This document shows, in pieces, positions 54,029-64,000 of a DNA stretch of 64,000 nt. The notes under the pieces are model-generated. The model saw only the letters and a program-made list of their open reading frames with translations, was not told the origin of the DNA and made no database searches. The position numbers and the translations under genes are program-made. The first letter of the stretch is position 1. Each line of letters starts with the position of its first letter. This DNA comes from Pelodera strongyloides (taxonomy: Eukaryota > Nematoda > Chromadorea > Rhabditida > Rhabditidae), in contig JAANDG010000453.1 in NCBI GenBank assembly GCA_036852015.1, positions 1 to 64,000 on the forward strand, in the 5' to 3' direction.

Positions 54029-57000
54029 ATGGATGCTGGGGATACTCCGGCATCATCTAGTGCTTCTATCACAGGACTGGAATACGTGTCCATACACGAT
54101 GGGCATTTGAGGAGGATAGATAAGGTTATATTAGAAACTTTATTTATGGATAATAAAAAACATATGCTTGCTTCTTTAATATAAGCCTAGGTTGGTAGTA
54201 GACTTAGTTCGTCTCACTCTTACTGACATCACTCAATGTTAGTTTTTACTTGTTGCGCGCTCACCAAAAAGTGCTCGATTTTTTTATTCTAATTTATGGT
54301 TATTTGCATATGCTGCATAAGAATGCTGGTGTACTCGATGCGTTTCAAAACCGGCCGGTATGTCGCTTTAATGGGTTTATGTTTTAGGATACGCTGGGCT
54401 ACGGTACCTGCCGAAACGTGAACGAATTCGAAAAGTTGAACAGAATTGGTGAGGGCACTTATGGGATCGTGTACCGTGTACGAGATACCATAAACAATCA
54501 GATTGTGAGTTGATTTTATACATATATGATATATTGATTATTGAACTTAACCTACATTCAACAGTTTTTCCTAGGTTCTGAGGTGTCACTGTACTTGGGA
54601 GGGTCAAGGACCTAGGATTATAAAGTAATGAGACTGACTTACGGTTGTGACGCATTTCCCGTATGTTGCTAATTACAGTATGAACTATGACTGTCGCTAA
54701 TATACAGTATTATCTTGTTCTTTTAGCTTGCTTTGAAACGCGTCCGCAATGACGACCGGAGAGACGGTATCTCGGAATCTGCACTTAGAGAGATTACGCT
54801 TCTAATGCGTCTTAAACATCCAAATATAGTTTGGTGAGTGGTTGATATCGATTGGTTTTGTTTATTTTGTCCCTCTAGGGCATGTTGTGGCACGCGCGCG
54901 GTCTTTGAAGCTTATGATGCCTTATGCTGCTGCATTTCTAATATCGTGTTCTTTGTCATTCGGAATTTTGTGCGTTTCCATCAAAAAATGGCGCACAATA
55001 TGCAACATGCAAATGAAACTGTCTTGCATACGGTTTAAAACCGCGTGCCATACCACTTTAAAGTTCACTTTTCAGCCTAAAGGAAGTGGCAGTGGCGAGA
55101 GACGTGAAGAGCATGTTCTTGGTTATGGAATACTGTGAGCAGGTGGGTGTGTTTTTATATGACTGCGAGACTTTTGTTGGATCGGACTCGCACGCGCATA
55201 CCGGCGCTGTGGCGTGGCGCGCAATTGGTAAAGCGTCGGAATAGCACGACGGATGTTGCGGGTTCGAATCCCGTAGAGTGCGCTACCGCAGATACGAGCA
55301 CATAATGTGATCTTTTATGTATAGAACAATGAACGTCCATAACTATGGATTGAACAAGTTGTGATAGGGTCTTAGGTAATTTCCTTCTATAGAAACCTTA
55401 TTTTGTTGTAAAGTAAGATGGTCTCTGTCTCTAGAGCTTGATTTTTTCTCGTAATTAGAATGGTTAGATCCTTCGCGAGCATACTGTGCCGGTTTCGCTG
55501 TGTCTGAAATTCACGATCTCTAGGGTTTATGCTCATCTATATTTCGCTGCCTCAAGGATAGCTAATATTACTCTTGCAGGATCTTGCTTCTCTACTCGAC
55601 CACCTAAAAATGCCATTTTCTGAGGCGCAAGTCAAATGCATAGTCACCCAGTTGTTGAAAGGACTGATTTATTTGCATGCGGAAAATGTGATTCACAGAG
55701 ATTTGAAGGTTAGTAGCTTAAGTTTTGGGTATCTCGGTTTGGTTGGACATGCAATACACTCGTTACGGTTTTCGTTGGCTAGAAACGGAGTTATGGTTTG
55801 CTGTAAGTGGACGAGGCGCTCCAATCACCGATACTTTTTTTCACGAGTCAATCAATAGCTTGAGTGACCTTTTTCGTATTTTGTACTTTGTAGTCTATTT
55901 CGTTAACAGGTTTCGAACCTTCTCCTGACCGATAAAGGCATCCTGAAAATTGCGGATTTTGGCCTGGCACGTACTTATGGAGATGATAATTTGGAGATGA
56001 CGCCCCGAGTCGTCACTTTATGGTGGGGAATTTTTTCCCTTTCTTACTGTATTGGGTAGATTACTGTATCTAAGATATATTAAATTACTGTACTGTATTA
56101 CAGTATTGATGATAGATTACTGTAATTTGTTTGATGAATAGTCTCAGGGTCAGAGAGGAGGCAGGGAAAGAAGTAGTGATGCAGGGGGATATCAGTAAGA
56201 TACTGTAGTTCATTTGTCAGATATGTTGAGTTTGAGATCGAGATGTACATTCGAGTAGGAACCATTAGAACAATTGTAAGGCCAGTTTTTGAAACTTATT
56301 TCGGGCATGTACATTCCCATATGTTGAATGCAAATTAAAAAAATCAGTCTCCGCATCGTGCAGTATCCGTGAAATAATTATCATACACTAGCGGAACACT
56401 GCGTCTGTCACACGTTTCAAAACTGGTCGTTCTACGACTTTTAGTCGATCGCGCAATTTAGATTCTAACTGATGAGGGGGACAAATGCACGTATAAGTTT
56501 TGAAAAGTCTATTCAAAATAGGCTAAGTATTCAGGTATAGATGTCCCGAGCTTCTACTCGGCTCCAAATTCCAAACGACTGGGGTCGATATGTGGGCGGT
56601 TGGCTGTATTCTGGGAGAACTTCTGATTCATAAGCCCTTAATGCCCGGAAGGAGTGATCTTGATCAGGTACGGTAGTCATTTTAGATGATAGCTTTAGAA
56701 TGCTAATGACAAACGTGCAAAGACACAACTCAACGACTGGAATAGTCACGGAGTAATCGTTGCGGTAATGTTTAGTTCGTGAAACATCAAGGTTTCTGGG
56801 ATGATTTTTTTGCTGTTGCGTAGTGCTTTAGAGTTTTAATGACAAGTTCGTGCAAAGACACAACTCAACGACTGGAATCACGGAGTAATGTTGTAATGTT
56901 TAGTTCTTGAAACATCAAGGACACTTATTTACCGTGGGGTTTATGTTGACAGTATGCCCAAAAATTGTCTTCGAAAAATGAGTTTGGAACGATTTTATAA

Positions 57001-58643
57001 TTACTCATGTTATATATTCATGGCTTAGTTCCAAAATACGGTGCTTCGTGTACATAATTGCAAGGAATTGTTGCATACTTGCAAACCCCATAATAGTTTA
57101 TCTTGAAGTAGGTCAGTCTACGTGTCCCACTTAGTGTCGAATGGTAGTGACTGGAGCCCATCAGTTATAAATTAAGTATAATAGTTTGATAAATTAAGTA
57201 TAGTAGTTTGGTCACCCAGTTGATGTGTGTCGAGCGGTGGATAGATCTCACCGAACTGCCTGGTTTCCTTTTTTTGATGACGTATTCAGGTGTTTGTGAC
57301 TTTTTTTCCATGGACGTATTCAGTTTGTTTATTTTTTCCAAGCGCAATACCGGCCGGTTTTGAAACGCATCGCGGACACCAGCATTCGTATGCGGCTTAT
57401 GCAAGTGAACAATTCGAGTAACTTCGCATAAATACGTAAGAATTCAGTTGTCCACGATGCGTTTCGTTTCGAAAACCGGCCCGTATTTCGCTTTAACTTT
57501 CTTCAGATGTTACGCATCATTGAATTGCTTGGCTCTCCAAATGAGACAATATGGCCGGAAATGGTGGAACTTCCCGATCTGGAACATATCAAAATCAAGA
57601 ACCAGCCTTATAATAATTTAAAGGTTTGTGCGTTTTGTTTGCAGTGTATGGGTTTTATCAGAACGTCCCAAACATGGTCCCCCATAAGCAGTATATATGC
57701 TTAGTGGTTTGTTACATTACTTGACCATGAATTTTTTCCGTTAGAAAACGTCAGTCGTGACATCGAAAAGTGCGAAAAACGCATGGCACAAGCCTAAGAA
57801 TGGGAAAACGTTGAAGTACCGTAGTTTCAATAAAAAATCACAGAGGTACCGTAGTCTGAAAGTCTACACCCAGAATGACCCATTCTTTTAAGTACCGTTG
57901 TCGGCTCCCTATATAATCCACGGTAGTATAGATTGGACATATAGGTACTATAGTTTCACCCGAATTAGAGAACTACCGTAACCTGTGCCGCTTACCAACA
58001 CCGTAACCCCCAAACATAGACGCTCACCAACATTTTCAGCGTGTCTTCGAAAGCGTGACGAGTGCGGGTATCGACCTCTTGAATTCACTGTTTACGTACA
58101 ATCCAAAACATCGTATTTCGGCCGCGGAAGCGTTGGAGCATGTCTACTTTTCGGTATAGTAGTTTTTACAATTAATATACTGTTCATTGTAAGCGTTGAA
58201 TATGCATGACACAGGCGTGTGGACATGCGAGCACGCCACACAACAGTAGAGAACTTAAAGCGAAATACCGACCTGTTTTTGAAATACATCCAGTAGACTA
58301 GCAATCTTGTGCAGCTTATGCAAATGAACATTAATTAGAATAAAAAATCGAGCTAAATTTGCATAAATACGTAAGAACTGAATAGTGTTTTAAACCGGCC
58401 GGCTTTTGAAAAGTATGCTGAACTACTACATTGCAGTGTATTATGTGCTCTTAAATATATCGTTTCACAAACCACATGCCCTAGTGTTGCCGATGATGTT
58501 TATGGAAACTAATTTGCCTAAAATATAACCTTTGTCTATAATTTCTTTTGTTTCAGCAAGCTCCAATTGCGTGTGAACCGGCTCTGATGCCTTCGTTTCC
58601 ACAAGTTAGGAATAGGAAGAGAAAATATGATGAGAAGAAATGA
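54029..58643 (+). CDS. CDK10: Cyclin-dependent kinase 10 ortholog
   Basis: Ten exons, 359 residues (human CDK10 is 360): 54029-54124, 54388-54504, 54727-54833, 55076-55142, 55580-55708, 55910-56022, 56535-56667, 57507-57623, 58040-58153, 58557-58643. All junctions are GT/AG and in frame. The order of kinase motifs is complete: GEGTYG (53-58), ATP-binding Lys in LALK (75), C-helix SESALRE (87-93), HRDLK (168-172), ADFG (187-190), [12 protein letters not shown] (208-219), and DMWAVGCI. Stretches such as [28 protein letters not shown] and QPYNNLK are near-signatures of CDK10, and the tail [10 protein letters not shown] fits it too. CDK10 pairs with cyclin M and acts in nuclear transcription and signalling control. 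A 3' splice site (TATTCAG) lies 4 bases before the ATG, suggesting spliced-leader addition. The APE motif is CPE. Confidence 0.94.
54266..54371. mobile_element. MITE fragment, TTAAAGCG family (right half), CDK10 intron 1
   Basis: Only the right half remains, from GTGCTCGATTTTTTTATTC to CCGGCCGGTATGTCGCTTTAA. It ends 16 bases before exon 2. Confidence 0.8.
54884..55056. mobile_element. Palindromic element, GGCACGCG ends, CDK10 intron 3
   Basis: GTGGCACGCGCGCGGTCTTTG on the left and AAAACCGCGTGCCATACCAC on the right. It ends 19 bases before exon 4. Confidence 0.65.
55208..55285 (+). repeat. tRNA-like segment in CDK10 intron 4
   Basis: TGGCGCGCAATTGGTAAAGC resembles an A box and D arm. CGTCG and CGACG flank a short loop like an anticodon arm. 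GCGGGTTCGAATCCCGT is a perfect B box with a paired T stem. The acceptor ends do not pair well and the anticodon loop is one base too long, so this is more likely a tRNA-derived SINE or pseudogene than a working tRNA. Confidence 0.5.
56279..56437. mobile_element. Diverged MITE related to the TTAAAGCG family, CDK10 intron 6
   Basis: AAGGCCAGTTTTTGAAACTT on the left and CACGTTTCAAAACTGGTCGTT on the right form imperfect arms. Confidence 0.55.
56935..57091. mobile_element. MITE, GGGGTTT-GCAAACCCC family, CDK10 intron 7
   Basis: GTGGGGTTTATGTTGACAG and TTGCATACTTGCAAACCCCA form the ends, with an inner AGTATGCCCAAAAATTG block like 17,855. Confidence 0.65.
57339..57496. mobile_element. MITE, TTAAAGCGAAATACCGG family, CDK10 intron 7
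   Basis: AAGCGCAATACCGGCCGG on the left and CCGGCCCGTATTTCGCTTTAA on the right. It ends 10 bases before exon 8, so its terminus runs into the polypyrimidine tract. Confidence 0.85.
58255..58408. mobile_element. MITE, TTAAAGCGAAATACCGG family, CDK10 intron 9
   Basis: TTAAAGCGAAATACCGACC on the left; the right end is degraded after AAACCGGCCGG. Confidence 0.75.
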
Positions 58644-61304
58644 AGTTTATGAAAATTAAGCATCTACCGCTTACTGTAGTGTCCTAGTTTTCGTGTTTGT
58701 TGTATTACGGTATCTACTTTGTGCGCACTTTGGCTTCTTGCGCAGTCGTGCGCTGCGTTAGCGCGCTGCGTTAGCTTTTAGGGCCCCAAATTCCCAAAGA
58801 TTGATTATTTACTTGAAACTGAATAGGTTAATAAGTCTGGTTATAAGAATTTTGTGATAAACCCTATCTGTTGTTTTAACAGATTAACGGGTCCGGAAGT
58901 GTTATTTCTCAAAAATTAAAAAAAAAAATTATTCGGTTTTAATTTTGCTATTGTTTGCTAATAGTTCTACTTGAATAAATGTTTTTGATGGTGATGGACT
59001 TCTGTTTTTATGATTTTTTTAAATTTTGTTGAGCGTTATTTTGTGAAAAAAATAAAAATTTGGGAAATGATGGGCATAATCAGGAGATAAGAAAATATCA
59101 GTGAATTTCCGCGTTTGATGCCGCTGATGCCGCTTGTTTTGTGGTAATTTAGGGATATCAAAATGTGTAAATAATATGCCCATGGCTGATTCGTTCGTTC
59201 GCCTATCATAAATCCATGTGTCTTATTATTTTTTGCCGTATAGCGCTATGCTATAACAATCGGTTTTGGAAGCGTATGTTGGACGCTGTATACACATGTA
59301 TCATGGAAATGGGCGGACCCATTTGGTGACGGTTCACTGTTTTTTCTCCGTGGGCCTGTCCATTTGGTGACCATCTCGTGACCATTTCGTGACCAAGCCA
59401 TGGAAAACCGTCGTCAGTTGTTCACCAACCTTTTTTCGGTTAAAGCCATTTGGTGATGGCCCAACGACGGTTTTTCTGCGGTTTCGGTAATTATTTCGTT
59501 TTCCTGTGAACGTGCATGTCGCGTATCATAGGATATGGATTTTTTATTTCGATTCTATATGCAACATGTGGGTTTACTATACAGTTCAACAACACACATT
59601 TGAAAATTCCCGCAGCACAAATTGCGTGAAATAATTTTGTGAGCTTACTGTAATCACCGGAAAGATGGGAACCTCAATTATTTCCCAAAACCCTGATATG
59701 GCCCCAATTATTCTGCAGAAAACCCCGATATGGCCCTGATCGGATTTTTCGTGGGACTTGATAGGGGCCATATCGGCCTTTTGGCTTCCAATGAAAGTGC
59801 GCCATAAGAATACGGTATTCAGAGTTTAATAGTTACGCGAGTTTAATAGCGCTTGGATTTATCTATGTTGACTTTAGGTTGAATCTTTTTTGTGCATTCC
59901 GTTAATTGTGCCCAGTTTGTTTACCAGTTCACCGTCATTACACGGATGTGTGCAAAAGAGTGCGGCGCACGTACGGCTCAAGCTTTTTGTGCCGCTATAG
60001 CGCGGCGCTGACTTGGGTTCTCGGCAAAGATGAGAGATCAGAAAGTTCCCTTATATAACGGCTTAGACTCTGGGTACATATGTCCCGTGCTATAAAAAAT
60101 CAAACTTTCTCAGCTGGCCTTTTTATGATATCACCAAAAACACAAAATGGTCTTATCGCGAGGTTATTAGGGAGGAAAAGGCGAATTCCAGAGATAAAAT
60201 GACAAAAAAAATCGATGTTTGCCATTTCTTCCCGGAATTTGTGATCTTGGTTTTTTCGAAATACGAGTTCAGACAAGTGTCATTTAGTTAAATTTCTGCA
60301 CTCGGTTTTGTACTTGAAATTAGGGCACACTGTTGAATCCATTTACATACTTATTCTCATTGTAGATTTATGTATTATCCAAATTCGTCGATATCCATTC
60401 GTCGATCCCATCAATATATAGATTTTTAGTCTTCTAATATTATGAAATTAATTTTCCGATTTATTGAACCCACACTCTTCATTCAGCCGTATGTATCGTC
60501 AATGCTAATTACCATTAGGTTATTACTGTGAGGAACTTTTAGTAGATACATGTTTTTTTTGTCATTTAGCTTCTTGGAATTTTAATATAATTGCAATTAG
60601 AAACAACTGCACCCTGTAGTTTTAATGGTCATATCTCGTAGTAAATGGCATTAGTTTGCGGCCGAAGTTTGAACGTAATGGGGTTTGGTATCCTTGTTGA
60701 GTCATCACGTCAAAACATAAACACAATAATCTACTGCAGCGGTTAGATCCTGTTTTGATAGATTCACATTCGGTACGAATTGTATTACATCTTACATGAA
60801 TGTGTTTGAGATACAACTTTATTGTGTGTCGTGCTGCACACCCGTAGTTATTAAGAATAGTGCTAACTTATCTACTAACTCTCTACGTCAAGCACGCTCC
60901 TTTTCAAGAAACACCCAAGCTACAGAAAACATAAACCGTTTGATAGCGATGTTTCTCAATGATATACTTCCAAATTGCTAGTTACGTGCCATCTGCAAAA
61001 ATAAGCCATGAGACTATGGCGTTTACGTAAACACATTAAGCTAGTGCTTTTTGAAAAGTGTAGCAAGCGGTTTATCAGTCAGCTTGACACGCGTTGTTAT
61101 TACATAGATTCATTCGTGGGTAAATAACAAATACTGGCGATTGATTCACGGCCTTGATTGGGTACGCAAAACTTGCTATACTTCTTTCGTCTACTCCGAC
61201 GGTTCAAGTAAAATACTTGGCAATCTTCCAATCCACCGTATCGTACTGTATTCATGTTCTTACGGTAGTAACTGCCAGTTATTTACTGACATACTTTATT
61301 CATC
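58644..61304. other. Intergenic, no gene seen
   Basis: CDK10 3' flank; an AATAAA lies near 58,974. Bases 59,315-59,470 repeat CATTTGGTGAC and variants. Bases 59,690-59,785 carry CGATATGGCCC and GGGCCATATCG inverted blocks. No further gene is supported. Confidence 0.5.
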
Positions 61305-64000
61305 ATGGCACAACGAGGAGCATTACAGACAATGTTCGCTTTGGTGTCGAAACTGGCGAAACGAGAGGATAAGGATAAAGAAGCGGAAAGAAAAAGTAAC
61401 AACAATATATATGTGTCCCCACCGCAGGATTTCAAGTGAGTTGATTGTTTTCCTATGTAAAGTCTGTAGTATAGCGCTAATATGATGCACGAAATTTGCG
61501 CTTTTGCGCAATATAAAACGACTTGTTCATTGTTCATTGTTTGTAAGGCTCGAGGAATCATTTTAGGATTTTGTTGTTGTATTATATGCGAGGTAATACA
61601 AGCAAGAAGTCATATAAGGTGGCTATGAAACTTGAGTGATTTGAGCGTTTTCATTGTTATATTACAAGCAACCATACCAAAAGTTTTTGTCTAAGCAACG
61701 ATACCGCGCGTTTGCAAATTTGAATTTCCCGCGTCGCCTGCTTTCCTAAAATTACACGAGTCTGTTCAGCTGTATTTATCCTTGCCCGGTCTTTTTGTAG
61801 GATTTGGGTAGCACAAATTAAATTCTCACAGAATGGGAAAAGTGACGTTCTTACCTTTTACCAGGCTTATTCGTGCGGTATTTTCAGAGTGATTTTCCAT
61901 ATGTCTCCTCTCGATGCGCAACGGATTATGGGACACAAGATCATCACGGAAACAGAAGAGCGTGAGTTTTTTTTAGAAGGCCAATTATCTGTGTTCGATC
62001 AATATTACTTCCATGGCCCGGCGGTAGATCATAGCGATATCTAACTTAGTTAAACTTGATTTAGTTTCATGATTGTGCCAGTACAGCTTTTTTGTGAGAA
62101 GACGATATTGCCCGATGTCTGGAAATGCTCCGGATTTTCTTTTCGGCGTTTCTTGCCCATACATGATTTCTATGAGATTGCCCCTCATCTACGCTCTTTC
62201 AGCCGCTACTGACAACACAAGTGAAAATGAAAACACAGCACAGCCGGATGCGTACCTGAGACCGGACCGACCCCTTGTACTACGTCCGCCGAGCATCGCT
62301 CTGCCGCAACCGCCTAATAGTAAGAGTTTACCGCTCCGTCTCCATTTCTAACTATAGACAACCAGCTCAGCCAGTCTCATCTCACTCTTTCACTCTACAT
62401 TTCTTCTCCTTCTCATTTACTAGTTTTATTCCTGCGCATCTGTTTCTAGTTTTCCTGACCACTGGTCTCTCTCTCTGTCTTACTTTCACGGTCTTACTGG
62501 CATGTCCAGCGCCATTGTATATTCGTGAGAAGTAGGGGTCACACGTCACACGTTCTAGTTAAATGTCAAAATTATACGGTGTGAATTAACATTTTGCCAG
62601 TTGCGCTGTGTAACATTTTATATTTCAGCCTATTGCGGCAGCGAAGTGAGCACCAGGACCAACATAGAGATGATAGCGTTGAGTCGCGGTTGGATTTCCA
62701 TGGATGAACTTAGTTTTGATAATTCTCTCGACGGATCTCTTAACTCGACTTTCGACGACAACGACGATGTGTACACGTATATTGATGAGGACGACGAAGA
62801 ATTGGCGGCTATCGGTCGCCGCCGTTCAGCTAGTCGCGCTTCTCTACCGGCCAGCGTTATTTCCAATCCGCACGGTCACGCGCGACGCCATGATAATGGC
62901 TCTATTGGTTCAGAACCATGGTGTCCTGAACAATTGCCCATGGATGCACCAGGCATACCACGACTACCCCAACATCAACACCAACACCAGCAAAGACTGT
63001 TTGTTAAGAAAGCAGATAGGAAGTGTGAGTCTGTGGTCGCGGCAAAGATCAACGCACGATTCCGGCAACAAGCAGATGGCAGGGCGATGAGCCAGAACAA
63101 CATGACGAGAAGTGTTGACAACCTTAACGTGTCTCTTCCGACGACACCACGACCACAATTATCTCCTAAACCGGCAAGGATAGTGCAACATCTGCCGTCG
63201 CAGATACTAAGGCCAACCATTTTAATTCCAATGTCCGAGGTTTCAGAAGATCGCGACACTTTCCCGTCAGTTAAAGTGGATGTCGAACATCAGATACGAC
63301 ATCAGAGTCTCTGTTCGGCAGGAAACGAGCTTTTACTTCCGCCTGAACAACCACCACCTCCGCCTAGAAGTGTGTCTCGGATGTCGAGTAGTAGTCCGTC
63401 GCCGTCGTCGCCTCCAAAAGCAGGACAACTAGTCAACAAACTGAGGACTCGATTAAGCATTTCACCTGCGAGCACGGAGCATATGCAACATCAATCTCCG
63501 TCAAGAAGCGACCAACGAAGTCCTTCTAGAGCAACATCGCCAAGACCTCCATCAAGAGGAGAACTTCGACCTCCCAGTCGGCAACCCTCGCCACCGCCTC
63601 CTTCCAGAAACGGTGGTCAACGAAGCCCATCTAGACAACTGTCGCATCGGCCTCCGCCAGTAAACGACCCACGCAGTCCTTCGAGAGAACCTTCACCTCG
63701 GCCTTCGTCAAGAAACGAAATTCGGGCACAAACATCGCTTCCGTCTCCTTCAAGAAGAGATAAACCTTCGAGGAAACCGTCGCCGCGCCCTCCTTCAAGA
63801 AGTGAAATGTTGCCTCCGCCATTACCACTGTCGTCACCTCCAGGATCAGGGAATCTAGTCAAAGAGCTAACGAATCGCCTTAGCACATCACCAGGGCTTA
63901 GTACTGGAGATGATATGTTCCGGAAGAACCAGTCAACGTCAAAAGATAACATGGAGCAACGATCACATTTTACGTTTAACAGAGCCTACGTTGGTGAGGA
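61305..64000 (+). CDS. Unrecognised acidic then Pro/Ser/Arg-rich protein, partial (runs off the right end)
   Basis: Exons 61305-61435, 61888-61961, 62203-62319 and 62629 to beyond 64000, all joining in frame at GT/AG sites; about 560 codons are visible and the last exon is still open. The N terminus has a lysine/glutamate-rich helix (REDKDKEAERK) and VSPPQDFKVIFHMSPLDAQR. The long exon begins with a moderately conserved-looking block (TNIEMIALSRGWISMDELSF), then an acidic run (DDNDDVYTYIDEDDEE), an RRRSASRASLP phospho-site-like motif and a Q/H run. From about 63,340 it is low-complexity Pro/Ser/Arg with many SPSR units, bounded by two copies of a motif like LVNKLRTRLSISP. No catalytic domain is visible. 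It may be a cytoskeletal or signalling scaffold, but that is only composition-based. Confidence 0.75.
63360..63840 (+). repeat. SPSR / PPPPSR repeat region in the partial gene
   Basis: Tandem degenerate units of about 10-15 codons around SPSR, PPSR and PRPPSR. Proline-rich segments such as PPEQPPPPPRS could bind SH3 or EVH1 domains. Confidence 0.6.

Noticed and set aside
38615..58643. Operon of the myotubularin and CDK10 genes
   Set aside because: They share a strand but are 3.4 kb apart, much more than the usual spacing in nematode operons, and transposons fill the gap.
61283..63952. Minus-strand ORFs opposite the last gene
   Set aside because: Antisense shadows; the plus strand has consistent exon phase and splice sites.

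Overview
The window looks like nuclear DNA of a nematode, probably rhabditid (Caenorhabditis or a near relative). The reasons are short T-rich 3' splice sites of the TTTTCAG type, small exons with GC-richer coding sequence inside AT-rich introns, a possible trans-splice acceptor 4 bases before one start codon, and many short palindromic transposons of the kind that fill nematode introns. No bacterial features are seen. The species was not determined.

Layout. From 1 to 21.8 kb I find no convincing host gene. It is packed with repeats: two copies of a foldback element (300-base inverted arms around tandem ~225-base units) that share a 3' tail, a solo LTR, a tRNA-like SINE, and at least six families of palindromic MITEs, including a back-to-back triple at 17.1-18.1 kb and a tandemly duplicated MITE array at 19.4-20.4 kb. 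From 21,848 to 29,663 lies a nearly full-length Ty3/gypsy retrotransposon on the minus strand. It has 791-base LTRs with three differences seen by eye, a TATT target duplication, gag, pol and a third, apparently spliced ORF. Its pol frame is broken inside the integrase. From 29.7 to 38.6 kb the sequence is mostly non-coding with a few exon-like pieces.

Two well-supported host genes follow on the plus strand. The first is a 25-exon myotubularin lipid phosphatase with an intact HCSDGWDRT site and a C-terminal FYVE-like finger (38,615-50,602; 908 residues; MTMR3/4 type, mtm-3-like). The second is a 10-exon CDK10 ortholog (54,029-58,643; 359 residues). A third gene starts at 61,305 and runs off the right end. 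It encodes an acidic then Pro/Ser/Arg-rich protein that I do not recognise.

The first gene acts on membrane phosphoinositides and the second is a nuclear cyclin-dependent kinase, so nothing here argues for a shared pathway. Their introns are loaded with the same MITE families as the left half, and in five cases the transposon end lies within about 20 bases of a 3' splice site. I see no CRISPR array, rRNA gene, clearly functional tRNA gene or new defence-like gene system. The most unusual signals are the composite tRNA-like element, the tail it shares with the foldback element, and the MITE-splice-site association. Exon borders were placed by eye from frame, splice signals and family resemblance.
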